DNA from: FEN-1250 sp039918615
GTDB taxonomy: Bacteria > Gemmatimonadota > Gemmatimonadetes > Gemmatimonadales > Gemmatimonadaceae
Assembly: GCA_039918615.1 (NCBI GenBank)
Contig: JBDSHG010000172.1
Coordinates: forward strand, 1 to 44,693
Length of the DNA: 44,693 bases
Direction: 5' to 3'
Part shown: positions 16,973 to 26,054 of the stretch, one piece after another
Numbering within the stretch: position 1 is the first letter of the stretch
Layout: every line of letters begins with the position of its first letter
Notes under the pieces: generated by a model
The model's database searches: none
Told to the model about the DNA's origin: nothing
Seen by the model: the letters and a program-made list of their open reading frames with translations, nothing else
Translations under genes and position numbers: made by a program

Positions 16973-18416
16973 TCCGCGGAGACTGCCGGTGCTCGAGCGC
17001 ATCGGCCACTGGCGCGAGTTCTACGCGCCGCAGAGCGATGACACCACGCGCGAGCAGGCCGCGCGCTGCATGGACTGCGGCGTGCCGTTCTGCCAGGGGG
17101 ATACCGGTTGCCCGGTGCAGAACATCATCCCCGATTGGAACGATCTCGTCTATCGCGACAGGTGGGAGGAGGCGCTCGCTTCGCTGCACGCGACGAACAA
17201 CTTTCCCGAATTCACGGGGCGGCTCTGCCCTGCTCCATGCGAAAGCGCGTGCGTGCTCGGCATCATCGAGCGCCCTGTGGCCATCCGCAGCATCGAGCAG
17301 GCGATCGCGGATCGCGGCTTCGACGAAGGGTGGGTCGCCGCACGGCCCCCTGCTGAAGAGAGCGGCTACCGCGTAGCGATCGTCGGCTCGGGGCCCGCGG
17401 GGCTCGCGGCCGCGCAGGAGCTGCGCCGGCGCGGACACTCGGTGACGGTGTTCGAAAAGTCCGATCGTGTCGGCGGACTGCTCCGCTATGGCATCCCCGA
17501 CTTCAAGATGGAGAAGAGCGTTCTCGATCGAAGACTCGCGCAGCTCAGGGCTGAGGGGATCGTGTTCGAGACGGGAGTCGAGGTCGGTCGCGATCTCTCG
17601 GTGGGCGCCCTGCGCAACGATTTTGACGCCATTCTCCTTGCCGGCGGCGCAGCGCGCGCGCGGGACATCGACGTGCCGGGACGAGAGCTCGCCGGGGTGC
17701 ACTTCGCCATGGACTTCCTCGAGCAGCAGAACCGCCGCGGCGCCGGCGACGTCATCGCGCCGAACGAGCACATCTCGGCGGAGGGAAAGCGCGTCGTCGT
17801 GATCGGCGGCGGCGACACCGGCTCGGATTGCATCGGCACCTGCCACCGCCAGGGCGCGCTCGCAGTGGTGCAGCTGGAGGTGATGCCACAGCCTCCCGCA
17901 TCGCGCGATGCATCGACGCCATGGCCCCTCTGGCCGATGCAGCTGCGCACGTCGCACGCGCACGAGGAGGGTGGCGCGCGCGACTGGCGCGTCTCGACTG
18001 CGCGGCTCTCGGGCGCCGACGGGCGGGTGCATCGCCTGCACGGTGTGCATGTCTCGCTGCGCAGCGATAGCGAGGGGCGCGCGATCCTCGAGGCGGATGC
18101 GGACAGCGACTTCACCATCGAGGCAGATCTCGTGCTCCTCGCGATGGGCTTCTCCGGCGCCCACCGCGATGGCTTGCCTGCTCTCCTCGGCGTGACTACC
18201 GATGCGCGTGGATGCGTCGTCACAGGGCCGGATCAGCTGTCGAGCGTCGACGGCATCTTCGCCGCAGGCGATGCCCGGCGGGGTGCGTCGCTAATCGTGT
18301 GGGCGATCCGCGAGGGGCGCGACGCTGCGCACGCGATCGACGCGTATGTGCGCGATGGCGAGCCGCGCGCGCTGAGGCGCCGGCGGGCGACATCGGCCTC
18401 GCTGAGAGCCCGCTAG
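16932..18416 (+). CDS. gltD: glutamate synthase, small (beta) subunit
   Basis: This 494-residue NADPH-dependent flavoprotein passes electrons to GltB. The N-terminal cysteines for 4Fe-4S clusters are visible in RCMDCGVPFCQ and RLCPAPCESACVLG. The FAD-binding motif is VGSGPAGLAAAQEL (near residue 152), and the second dinucleotide fold is IGGGDTGSDCIGT (near 292). The C-terminal FAD motif DGIFAAGDARRGASL is complete. The length is normal for GltD. The ATG at 16932 lies inside the gltB reading frame (41-nt overlap), so translation is probably coupled. It carries a short Arg/Ala-rich tail of no clear role. Confidence 0.96.
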   Translation: MGDPKGFLSFPRADPRRLPVLERIGHWREFYAPQSDDTTREQAARCMDCGVPFCQGDTGCPVQNIIPDWNDLVYRDRWEEALASLHATNNFPEFTGRLCPAPCESACVLGIIERPVAIRSIEQAIADRGFDEGWVAARPPAEESGYRVAIVGSGPAGLAAAQELRRRGHSVTVFEKSDRVGGLLRYGIPDFKMEKSVLDRRLAQLRAEGIVFETGVEVGRDLSVGALRNDFDAILLAGGAARARDIDVPGRELAGVHFAMDFLEQQNRRGAGDVIAPNEHISAEGKRVVVIGGGDTGSDCIGTCHRQGALAVVQLEVMPQPPASRDASTPWPLWPMQLRTSHAHEEGGARDWRVSTARLSGADGRVHRLHGVHVSLRSDSEGRAILEADADSDFTIEADLVLLAMGFSGAHRDGLPALLGVTTDARGCVVTGPDQLSSVDGIFAAGDARRGASLIVWAIREGRDAAHAIDAYVRDGEPRALRRRRATSASLRAR

Positions 18417-18487
18417 CGGCTCCGGGGCTGGCCCCCCCTCGCGCTCGACCGCCATATTCTCGGCACCCGCGCCACGGAGTCCGCCGA

Positions 18488-19135
18488 ATGTCCGCAGCTC
18501 CTTCCCCGCTCGATCTGTTCGTCCGCGACGCACTCGCCAAGGGCGAGTCGCGCGATGCCGTCGGCGCCGCGTTACGCAGCGCGGGATGGCCGGATCAGGA
18601 AGTCATGAGTGCGCTCGCGTCGTACGCGGACACTCCATTCTCCGTTCCGATTCCGCGCCCGCGAGCCTCGCTGTCCGCCCGTGAGGCCTTTCTGTATCTG
18701 GTGCTCTTCACGTCGCTCTACATCAGTGTGTATTCGTTCGGGCACATTCTCTTCGCGTTCATCGACAAGTACTTCCCCGATGTCACGCAGCGCAGCTATT
18801 TCGGCGAGAATCTGGGAGAAGAAATTCGCTGGGGCGTCTCTTCGCTCATCGTCGCCTTTCCCGTCTTTCTCTGGACGAGCAACTACATCGGAAAACGTGT
18901 CGCCGCAAACCCCGCGTTGCGCCTCTCGCCTGCGCGCCGATGGTGTACGTATCTCACGCTCTTCATTGCGGTGGCGGTTCTCATTGGGGATGGTACCTGG
19001 CTCGTGAACAACCTTCTCGGTGGTGAGCTCACGAGTCGATTCATACTCAAGGCGCTCGTCGTCGGCGGGATCGCGGCTTCGGCGCTGCTCTACTATCTGC
19101 GCGATCTTCGTCACGAAGAGAAGGATCAGCCGTGA
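18488..19135 (+). CDS. DUF5671-type membrane protein
   Basis: This is a 215-residue protein. Residues 1-45 form a small helical domain (LDLFVRDALAKGESRDAV, GWPDQEVMSAL) like the start of other DUF5671 proteins. Then come four hydrophobic segments, beginning AREAFLYLVLFTSLYISVY and including GVSSLIVAFPVFLW, YLTLFIAVAVLIGDG and LKALVVGGIAASALLYYL. The family has no known activity. ATG 18488 gives the usual N-terminus; the upstream extension to 18212 is antisense-like shadow over gltD. It overlaps the next gene by 4 nt (GTGA), so both are likely co-translated. Confidence 0.75.
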   Translation: MSAAPSPLDLFVRDALAKGESRDAVGAALRSAGWPDQEVMSALASYADTPFSVPIPRPRASLSAREAFLYLVLFTSLYISVYSFGHILFAFIDKYFPDVTQRSYFGENLGEEIRWGVSSLIVAFPVFLWTSNYIGKRVAANPALRLSPARRWCTYLTLFIAVAVLIGDGTWLVNNLLGGELTSRFILKALVVGGIAASALLYYLRDLRHEEKDQP

Positions 19136-19581
19136 GCGCGCAACCCAGCTCGCGCGCAGGCGTGGCAGCGACGATCGCGGCCGCACTCGTGGTCATCGCG
19201 GGGCTACTCACGCTTGGGCTGCCCTCGCATGCGCGCGAACGAAAGCTCGATGGAATCCGGGTGGAAGATCTGAGCCAGCTGTCGGGCGCGGTGGATGCGT
19301 ACTGGGACAAGCATGCCACACTCCCGGACTCTCTCACGAGCATGATTGCCTCGCACCAGGTCGATCGCGTGCCCAAAGATCCGCAATCGGGCGCTCCGTA
19401 CACCTATCTCGTGAGTGGCGCGCGTTCCTATCGGCTCTGCGCCACCTTTGCACAGCCGTCGGACACCACAGAGCGTGCGCGCGTCGACGTCTACATGCCG
19501 GCCACTCGCTCCTGGCGTCACGGCGCCGGCGAGAGTTGCTTCGACCTCACGCCGCCAGATAAACGCACAGGCACTCCCTAG
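19132..19581 (+). CDS. single-pass exported protein with a pseudopilin-like C-terminal pattern
   Basis: This is a 149-residue protein with one N-terminal hydrophobic segment (about residues 11-32) and a soluble remainder. The core has a helix (LDGIRVEDLSQLSGAVDAYW, in parts), LPDSLTSM, then VPKDPQSGAPYTYLVSG. Such a DP-x-G-x-PY-x-Y loop is reminiscent of type II secretion pseudopilins, but there is no prepilin cleavage motif, so true pilin function is unlikely. Two cysteines (near 105 and 140) could form a disulfide. GTG 19132 overlaps the TGA of the DUF5671 gene, indicating a linked role. Function is unknown. Confidence 0.65.
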   Translation: MSAQPSSRAGVAATIAAALVVIAGLLTLGLPSHARERKLDGIRVEDLSQLSGAVDAYWDKHATLPDSLTSMIASHQVDRVPKDPQSGAPYTYLVSGARSYRLCATFAQPSDTTERARVDVYMPATRSWRHGAGESCFDLTPPDKRTGTP

Positions 19582-19613
19582 CTAACCACACACATTCCCG
19601 AGCTGCCGAATTG

Positions 19614-21380
19614 ATGCACTGCTCCGTCACCACACTCGCGCTCTCTCTCGCATCGGTACTCGTCGTGACTCGCGTGTCCGCGCAAACCGCGGCGGCCGAT
19701 GGCGACTGGACCATGCCGTCGAAGGACTACGCCGCCACGCGCTACAGCGGGCTCGCGCAGATCACACCCGCGAATGCGAAGAAGCTCCACCCTGTCTGGA
19801 CCTTCTCCACCGGCACACTCGGCGGACACGAAGGTCAGCCGCTCGTCGTCCACAACACGATGTACGTGGTGACACCCTATCCGAACGTGCTCTACGCCTT
19901 CGATCTCACGAAGGAAGGCTATCCGCTCAAGTGGAAGTACCGCCCGAACGTCGATGCGAACTCGATCGGGATCGCGTGCTGCGACGTCGTCAACCGCGGC
20001 GCGGTCTACGCGGACGGGAAGATCGTCTACAATCTCCTCGATGGGCACACCGTCGCCGTAGATGCGGCGAGCGGGAAAGAGCTGTGGATGACGAAGATCG
20101 CCGATCTCGCTGCGGGCGAGACGACGCCGATGGCGCCGCTGATCGTCAAGGATCGCGTGCTCGTCGGCGCTTCGGGTGGCGAGTTCGGCATTCTCGGATG
20201 GGTGAAGGGACTCGATCTCGCGTCGGGGAAGGTCGTGTGGACCGCGACGAACATCGGCCCTGACAGCCTCGTGCTCGCGAAGGCCGGCACCTTCAAGGCG
20301 TTCTACGACAAGGGAGCGCAGCTCGGCCAAACGACCTGGCCCGCCGATACATGGAAGCACGGCGGCGCGCCGGTGTGGGGATGGATGTCGTACGATCCCG
20401 AGCTCGACCTCGTGTACTATGGTGTCGGCAACCCCGGACCGTACAACGCGGACCAGCGCCTCGGCGACAACAAGTGGACGGCGAGCGTGCTCGCGCGCCA
20501 TCCCGGCGATGGCTCGCTCGTGTGGGCCTATCAGTTCACGCCGCACGACAGCTGGGACTTCGACGCGGCGGCCGAGATGATCCTCGTCGACCTCAAAGTC
20601 GGCGGGAAGATGCGAAAGACGCTGGTGCATTTCGACAAGAACGGCTTCGAGTACACGATGGATCGCGCGACCGGCGAGGTACTGCTCGCCGAGGCGTACG
20701 TGAAGGTCAACTGGGCATCGAAGATCGATCTCGCCACGGGGCGTCCCGTGCTCAACGACTCCAAGCAGACGGGCGCGTCGCGCGGCAACGTGAAGGACAT
20801 CTGTCCGACACTCGAAGGCGGCAAGAGTCCGGCGTCGCCGGTCGCGTATTCTCCGCGCACCGGATTGTTCTACGCGTCGACGAATAGCATGTGCATGGAC
20901 TACGAGGCAGTGAAGACCGCGCATCTGAAAGGGACGCCGTTCATGGGGATCAACAGCCCGTATCACGCGGGGAGCGATCCGAACATGGGCGCCTTCATCG
21001 CGTGGGATGCGACGACGGGGAAGCGCGCGTGGACGATCGAGGAGCCCTTCCCCGTGTGGAGCGGCAGCCTCGCGACGCGCGGCGATGTCGTTTTCTATGG
21101 TACGCTCGACGGATGGTTCAAGGCGGCGGATGCGAAGACGGGCGCCGTGCTCTGGAAGTTCAAGGTTGGCTCGGGTGTCGTCGGTGATCCGATCACCTTC
21201 ACGGGTGCGGACGGGAAACAGTACGTCGCTATTTACGCCGGCATTGGTGGCGACTGGCTGCTGCTCTCCGGCGACTACAAGTCCGATGATCCGAACGATG
21301 TGCGCGAGCCGGCAGACTTCGCACGGAATCTCGCGCGGCACACCAGCCAGGGCGGGATCGTCTGGATCTTTGCGCTGTAG
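19614..21380 (+). CDS. PQQ-dependent alcohol dehydrogenase, predicted lanthanide type
   Basis: This 588-residue periplasmic quinoprotein is expected to oxidise primary alcohols (methanol/ethanol dehydrogenase family) and pass electrons to a cytochrome c. A signal peptide ends near RVSAQ. The eight-bladed propeller features are present: the adjacent Cys122-Cys123 pair (IACCDVV) that forms the vicinal disulfide, metal ligands Glu190 (SGGEFG) and Asn273 (GVGNPGPYN), and catalytic Asp315 in HDSWDFD. Asp317, two residues on, is the extra ligand found in lanthanide enzymes (XoxF, PedH); calcium enzymes have Ala, Ser or Thr there. No PQQ biosynthesis genes are in the window. ATG 19614 was chosen over the adjacent TTG 19611. 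A cytochrome c gene follows 15 nt later. Confidence 0.92.
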   Translation: MHCSVTTLALSLASVLVVTRVSAQTAAADGDWTMPSKDYAATRYSGLAQITPANAKKLHPVWTFSTGTLGGHEGQPLVVHNTMYVVTPYPNVLYAFDLTKEGYPLKWKYRPNVDANSIGIACCDVVNRGAVYADGKIVYNLLDGHTVAVDAASGKELWMTKIADLAAGETTPMAPLIVKDRVLVGASGGEFGILGWVKGLDLASGKVVWTATNIGPDSLVLAKAGTFKAFYDKGAQLGQTTWPADTWKHGGAPVWGWMSYDPELDLVYYGVGNPGPYNADQRLGDNKWTASVLARHPGDGSLVWAYQFTPHDSWDFDAAAEMILVDLKVGGKMRKTLVHFDKNGFEYTMDRATGEVLLAEAYVKVNWASKIDLATGRPVLNDSKQTGASRGNVKDICPTLEGGKSPASPVAYSPRTGLFYASTNSMCMDYEAVKTAHLKGTPFMGINSPYHAGSDPNMGAFIAWDATTGKRAWTIEEPFPVWSGSLATRGDVVFYGTLDGWFKAADAKTGAVLWKFKVGSGVVGDPITFTGADGKQYVAIYAGIGGDWLLLSGDYKSDDPNDVREPADFARNLARHTSQGGIVWIFAL

Positions 21381-21395
21381 CGGAGGAAACGACAG

Positions 21396-21890
21396 ATGAC
21401 TCATCGCACTTCGCTCTCGCGCTCGCGTATCGCCATCCTGGCGATCCTCTCGCTCGCCGTGAGTGCGTGTCGCAAGGAGACCGCCGTTCCAGCAGCGGCG
21501 AACGCCGCGGGCGCAGAGAATGCGCTCGTCATCTCGCGCCACGACGATCGCATCTTCGCGGGCGGCATCGCGCCACCCGCTGAGAAGGTCGTCAACAGCG
21601 TTGCGCAGGACGCGAAGGCCGCCGAAGTCGGCGCGACGCTGTTCACAGGAATGAACTGCGACGGCTGTCACGGGGGCGGCGCCGTTGGCGCAGTAGGCCC
21701 GAGCCTCACCGACGGTCGCTGGCGATATGGCGGTGCCGACGCCGACATCTACCGCTCGATCGCCGAGGGGCGGCCGAAGGGGATGCCGGCGTTCGGCGGG
21801 GTGCTGCAGCCTGCGATGATCTGGCGGCTCGTGACGTACATCAAGTCGCTCCCCGTACCGAAGGACGTGCCGACGGAATCGTGGCAATAG
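21396..21890 (+). CDS. lipoprotein cytochrome c, likely electron acceptor of the PQQ dehydrogenase
   Basis: This is a 164-residue protein with signal sequence and lipobox (LAVSAC, Cys at about 25), so it is probably anchored to a membrane. There is one haem-binding motif, CDGCH, at residues 88-92, and a Met axial ligand candidate in RPKGMPAFGG. The size and motifs fit class I single-haem cytochromes such as those paired with quinoprotein dehydrogenases. A strong ribosome-binding site (GGAGGAAAC) precedes ATG 21396. Its 3' end overlaps the amidohydrolase gene by 10 nt. The context suggests it takes electrons from the dehydrogenase; redox partners downstream are not in the window. Confidence 0.9.
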   Translation: MTHRTSLSRSRIAILAILSLAVSACRKETAVPAAANAAGAENALVISRHDDRIFAGGIAPPAEKVVNSVAQDAKAAEVGATLFTGMNCDGCHGGGAVGAVGPSLTDGRWRYGGADADIYRSIAEGRPKGMPAFGGVLQPAMIWRLVTYIKSLPVPKDVPTESWQ

Positions 21891-23560
21891 CGCTCGCGCG
21901 GCGCGTCGCGATTGCACTCGCGATTTGCGGCACGCGAGGACTGCTCGCCCAGACGAGCGATGCGGGGACGATCTACCGCGGCACCTTCATCACCCTCGAC
22001 TCGCTCGGCGCACGCGCGCACGCGGTTGGTGTGCGCGACGGTGCGATCATCGCGGTGGGGAGCATCGCGCACGTCGACTCCGTGCTCGGCGCGCGTGCAC
22101 GGCACGTCGTGCTCCCCGGCTTCGTCCTTCCCGGCTTCGTAGACGCGCACGCCCATCCGCTCTTCCTCGGCCAGCAGCTCGAGTCGATGGATCTCCACGC
22201 GCTCTCGAAGGCGGAGGTGCTTCGGAGAGTGGGCGCGGCGGCGGGCAAGGCGCCCGCGGGCGCGTGGATTCGCGGATCGGGATGGGACCAGGCGTTCTGG
22301 TCCCCTCCGAACTTTCCGACGGCGGAGGAGCTGGATCGCGTGAGCGCCGGCCATCCCGTGATACTCGACCGCGTTGATGGCCACGCGATCTGGGTGAACA
22401 GCCGCGCGCTCGAGCTCGCGCGCATCGAGGCGAATCGTGCGGATCCATCGGGTGGCCGCATCATGCGCGACGCAGCCGGCGCGCCCACCGGAATTCTCCT
22501 GGACTCGGCGACCTCGCTCGTCACGCGCGCCATGCCCGTCGCGACCGAGGCTACGATCGAGCGGCAGCTGCGCACGGCGCTCGCGCAGTACGCGAAGTGG
22601 GGGCTTACCGGTGTGCACGATGCGCAAGCCGACCTTTCGGTGCTGCGGGTCTGGAAGTCGCTGGCGGCGCGCGGCGAGCTCTCGGCCCGCATGTACGTGA
22701 TGGCGACGGCGCAGGACTCGACCCTCACGCGGACGCTCGCCGAGGGTGTGCGCGTGGGCAGCACGCGCGACCTGTTGACGATTCGCAGCGTGAAGATCGT
22801 GCTCGACGGCGCGCTCGGATCCCGCGGCGCGGAGCTGCACGACCCGTATTCCGACGAGCCCGGGAAGCGTGGGCTCGTGCTCGTGAGCGACGCCGAGCTC
22901 GATTCGATCATCAAGCGCTGCATCGCGCGCGGCTTTCAGGTGAACGTGCACGCGATCGGCGACGAGGCGAATCATCGGCTGCTGGATGCCTTCGCGCGTG
23001 CGGAGCCCGCGACGCGCACGCTGCGATTCCGCGACGAGCACGCGTCGCTTGTCTCGGACGATCAACTCCCGCGCTTCAAGGCGCTCGGCGTCATCGCATC
23101 GATTCAGCCAGTGTTCGTCGGTGAGTATAGCCGGTTCGCCGAGGCGCGGGTCGGTGCGGCGAGAGTGCATTGGGTGGAGCGCACGCGCGACTTCGTCACG
23201 AGCGGCGCACGCATCGCGAGCGGAACGGATTATCCGGCGTCGGACACTGGTGATCCAATCGCGACGCTGTTCTCGATGGTCACGCGCAGCGGCGCGGACG
23301 GCACGCCAGCGGCGGGGTGGCACCCGGATCAGCGCGTGAGCGTGGACGTCGCGCTGCGCAGCATGACGGCGGGCCCTGCGTATGCGGCCTTCGAAGAGAA
23401 CCGGCTTGGCGCGATCACCGTCGGCCGCACTGCGGACTTCACGGTGCTCTCGAGCGATCCGTATGCGACGAAGCCCATGGCGCTACGGTCGCTGCGCGTG
23501 CTCCGGACAATCGTCGCTGGACGCACGGTGTGGGAGCGAAAGCAGGCCGCGTCACGGTGA
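21881..23560 (+). CDS. exported amidohydrolase (YtcJ-like, Amidohydro_3)
   Basis: This is a 559-residue metal-dependent hydrolase with a signal-like N-terminus ending GLLAQ. The family landmarks are PGFVDAHAHPLFLG (metal His pair), IRGSGWDQAFW, DGHAIWVNSRAL, DPSGGRIMRDA, VKIVLDGALGSRGAEL, VNVHAIGDEAN and GTDYPAS with the catalytic Asp. The fold is an intact TIM barrel with small beta domains. The substrate is unknown; relatives act on N-acyl compounds. The GTG at 21881 overlaps the cytochrome gene by 10 nt, so it is co-transcribed with the PQQ module, an unexplained pairing. A paralogue is encoded at 35155-37239. The end overlaps a convergent gene by 9 nt. Confidence 0.88.
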   Translation: MAIALARRVAIALAICGTRGLLAQTSDAGTIYRGTFITLDSLGARAHAVGVRDGAIIAVGSIAHVDSVLGARARHVVLPGFVLPGFVDAHAHPLFLGQQLESMDLHALSKAEVLRRVGAAAGKAPAGAWIRGSGWDQAFWSPPNFPTAEELDRVSAGHPVILDRVDGHAIWVNSRALELARIEANRADPSGGRIMRDAAGAPTGILLDSATSLVTRAMPVATEATIERQLRTALAQYAKWGLTGVHDAQADLSVLRVWKSLAARGELSARMYVMATAQDSTLTRTLAEGVRVGSTRDLLTIRSVKIVLDGALGSRGAELHDPYSDEPGKRGLVLVSDAELDSIIKRCIARGFQVNVHAIGDEANHRLLDAFARAEPATRTLRFRDEHASLVSDDQLPRFKALGVIASIQPVFVGEYSRFAEARVGAARVHWVERTRDFVTSGARIASGTDYPASDTGDPIATLFSMVTRSGADGTPAAGWHPDQRVSVDVALRSMTAGPAYAAFEENRLGAITVGRTADFTVLSSDPYATKPMALRSLRVLRTIVAGRTVWERKQAASR

Positions 23561-24658
23561 GATCGAGACGTGCGGCCGCGCGAAGATGCCGTCCCAGCTC
23601 GCGAGCGCCGGCTTCGGCGTGAGGGCGGTGTCGACGAGGCCGATGCGCGCGAAAGGAGCGACCTGCGGGTCGTCCGCCGGCAGGCCGAAGGCGACGAGAT
23701 TGATGTCGGTGAACTGAAGCTGGAACCACGCGAGCGCGTGCGCGTTGTCGAGCAGCGTGGCTGCGCGATCGATCCACGCCGCCTGCAGAGCGGGCGACGA
23801 ATGCACGACGCCGATGTTCGCCGACGACCATCCTCCCTCGGTGACGAGCACTCGTAACGGCGGCGTCCCCGCGAGACGGGAGAAATAGTCCGCGGGCACC
23901 TGGCTCGGATCCGCGAACCCCGCGAGGTATGGATACGAGGAAAGACCGAGAACATCGATGAACGGAAAGTCGGTGCGATCCTGATCGATACCAACGAAGG
24001 ACGTCGCACCGCCCAGCCCGATCCTTCCCCATGCAACTTCGACCTGCGCGCTGACGTAGAGCGGCGTCGCGTACCCCGCGTTTCGAATGTCGGCTGCGGC
24101 ATCGTTGGACATGCGGACTACGGCCGCGTACACAGCGGGGCTCGATGCCAGTCGGATGAGATTGGTCTCGGAGGCGAGGCCGAGATAGGCCGGCGCGGCG
24201 AGCTTGGCGATCGAGACCGCGTACCTGCGATAGACCCGTTGCACGGTGTCTTCCGTGATGCTGTGCCCCAGCGCAATGAGCGACGGTGATTCGGCCGTGC
24301 GGTCGACGCCATTGGTGAGATCCGTCTCGATGACGACTTGCTTCCCGAGCGACTTGTAGACGTTGGTGAGCGGGAGGATCGTGACGCTCACGATAACATC
24401 CGGATCGATGCCGTTGAGCATCGCCTCCCATGGTGGATCGAGATGCAGAATTGCGGCATCGGAGCGCGAATTCCACATCTCGACGCTGCGCCGTTGCAGC
24501 GCGGTGTCCGGGGCGGGTGGAAAGTTCGAGAAGCCCATGAGATAGCTGCGATTGTGCGTGCCCGGGGCGCCCGAATCGGAGCCGCAGGCGATCGGTAGCA
24601 GCGCTACCGCAACGAAACACGCGAGGACTGAGCAGCGAGAACGAGAAATCAGAGTCAT
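23552..24658 (-). CDS. lipoprotein with a glycoside-hydrolase-like TIM barrel
   Basis: This is a 368-residue protein with a lipoprotein signal (LLPIACGS, Cys at about 25). The body reads like a clan-A glycosidase barrel: WNSRSDAAILHLDPPW, LASETNLI (possible acid/base Glu), FPFIDVLGLSSYPYL, RVLVTEGGW (possible nucleophile Glu) and AWFQLQF near the end. I cannot assign a GH family, and the SET-N motif departs from the usual N-E pair. The polysaccharide substrate, if any, is unknown. ATG 24658 has GGAG 11 nt upstream. Its stop overlaps the convergent amidohydrolase stop (9 nt). Confidence 0.6.
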   Translation of the reverse strand: MTLISRSRCSVLACFVAVALLPIACGSDSGAPGTHNRSYLMGFSNFPPAPDTALQRRSVEMWNSRSDAAILHLDPPWEAMLNGIDPDVIVSVTILPLTNVYKSLGKQVVIETDLTNGVDRTAESPSLIALGHSITEDTVQRVYRRYAVSIAKLAAPAYLGLASETNLIRLASSPAVYAAVVRMSNDAAADIRNAGYATPLYVSAQVEVAWGRIGLGGATSFVGIDQDRTDFPFIDVLGLSSYPYLAGFADPSQVPADYFSRLAGTPPLRVLVTEGGWSSANIGVVHSSPALQAAWIDRAATLLDNAHALAWFQLQFTDINLVAFGLPADDPQVAPFARIGLVDTALTPKPALASWDGIFARPHVSISP

Positions 24659-24818
24659 TGCTGGCACGCTCCGTTGCAGTAGCGTTCGACCGCTGGCTTG
24701 CGCCCGCGACTGTCGGCGCCCATCCCTATCTTGCCAAGCTGAGACCACGCTGGCAATCCGCGCTCGATCGACATCGATCACGGCATGCGGAGTCGATCTT
24801 CGGAAACCGAGGTTGTAC

Positions 24819-26054
24819 ATGGCGCAAACATGGGTGTACGTGCTGGCAGGCCTCCTCATCGTCATCATCGCTCTCCAACTGCTCGTACTGCGGGCGCAAG
24901 CGAATCCGGCAAAGACCGTTCGCTCGGCGTTGCGAGACGAGCTTAGCTCCGTACGCCAGGAAAACGCGAGTGGTGCGGCCCTGCTACGCACGGAGATCAG
25001 CCAGAAGCTCGACGGTATGTCGCAAACGACGCTCGGCGCGCTCGACCGGTCGCGAGATCAGCTCGCCCTCGGCGTACGAGAGATGCAGGAGGGAAATGAG
25101 CGAAAGCTGGAACTGATGCGACAGACGGTCGACGAAAAGCTGCAGGGCACACTGGACAGGAGGCTCACAGAGTCCTTCAAGCTGGTGCAGCAGCAGCTCG
25201 AGTCGGTGCAAAAAGGGCTCGGGGAAATGCAGCAGCTGGCAACTGGTGTCGGCGATCTCAAGAAGGTGCTTTCCAACGTGAAGACTCGCGGAATCTTCGG
25301 AGAGGTTACCCTGCGTGCAATCCTCGAAGATATCCTGACTCCTGATCAATATTGCTGCGAGTACGCGCCATCGAAGGACTCTAAAGAACGGGTGGAATTC
25401 GCGGTGGTGCTGCCCGGCCGCGGAGGAACCGGGGTAGCTGTCTTTCTTCCTATTGATTCCAAGTTTCCGCATGAGGACTACCTCCGTCTACTCGATGCGA
25501 GCGACCGCGCTGACGTCGATGGCGTTGCGGCCGCGCGAGCCGCCCTGTACAGACAGGTCAAGAGCTACGCGAAGGATGTATGTGGCAAATACATCGTCCA
25601 GCCGTTCACTACCCCCTTTGCAATTGTGTTTCTGCCGACTGAAAGCCTGTATGCGGAGATCCTTCGCCAACCGGGACTCGTCGAAGAACTTCAGCGAGAC
25701 TATCAGATCGCTCTCACAGGTCCGACCACGCTCGGGGCGTTCCTCACCAGCTTGCGTATGGGGTTCCACACCATGGCAATCGAACAGCGTGCGGTGGAAG
25801 TGTGGAACGTCCTCGCCGCTGTAAAAACCGAGTTCGTGTCCTTCGGCACCGTGCTGGATAGGCTCTACAAGCAGCTTGGCACTGCGCAGAGGACGATCGC
25901 CGAGGCCAGCACCAGGAAGCGTGTGATGGATAGCAAGTTGCGAAGCGTGCAGTCATTGACGGTAGTGGACGCGAACAAGGTTCTCGAGTTGGGCCCCGCG
26001 GGCGATGACGGGGAGAGAGATGAGGCGTCCGAGCAGGACATTTCCGAAAGCTGA
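24819..26054 (+). CDS. rmuC: RmuC-family DNA recombination protein
   Basis: This is a 411-residue protein with one N-terminal membrane anchor (about 5-24, VYVLAGLLIVIIALQLLVL), a long coiled-coil stretch (about 35-150, rich in Gln/Glu/Leu), then the RmuC domain. That domain starts at GDLKKVLSNVKTRGIFGEVTL and includes LPIDSKFPHEDYLRLL, FLPTESLYAEIL and GPTTLGAFLTSLRMGF (short pieces). E. coli RmuC limits inversions at short inverted repeats; the domain resembles nucleases. ATG 24819 with GAGG upstream gives the standard anchor; the longer frame to 24552 is shadow. It has its own promoter region and no obvious partner gene. Confidence 0.93.
   Translation: MAQTWVYVLAGLLIVIIALQLLVLRAQANPAKTVRSALRDELSSVRQENASGAALLRTEISQKLDGMSQTTLGALDRSRDQLALGVREMQEGNERKLELMRQTVDEKLQGTLDRRLTESFKLVQQQLESVQKGLGEMQQLATGVGDLKKVLSNVKTRGIFGEVTLRAILEDILTPDQYCCEYAPSKDSKERVEFAVVLPGRGGTGVAVFLPIDSKFPHEDYLRLLDASDRADVDGVAAARAALYRQVKSYAKDVCGKYIVQPFTTPFAIVFLPTESLYAEILRQPGLVEELQRDYQIALTGPTTLGAFLTSLRMGFHTMAIEQRAVEVWNVLAAVKTEFVSFGTVLDRLYKQLGTAQRTIAEASTRKRVMDSKLRSVQSLTVVDANKVLELGPAGDDGERDEASEQDISES

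Noticed and set aside
19578..21917. Minus-strand frame of 779 codons opposite the PQQ dehydrogenase
   Set aside because: Its sequence is low-complexity Arg/Val/His and lies opposite a gene with all family residues intact.
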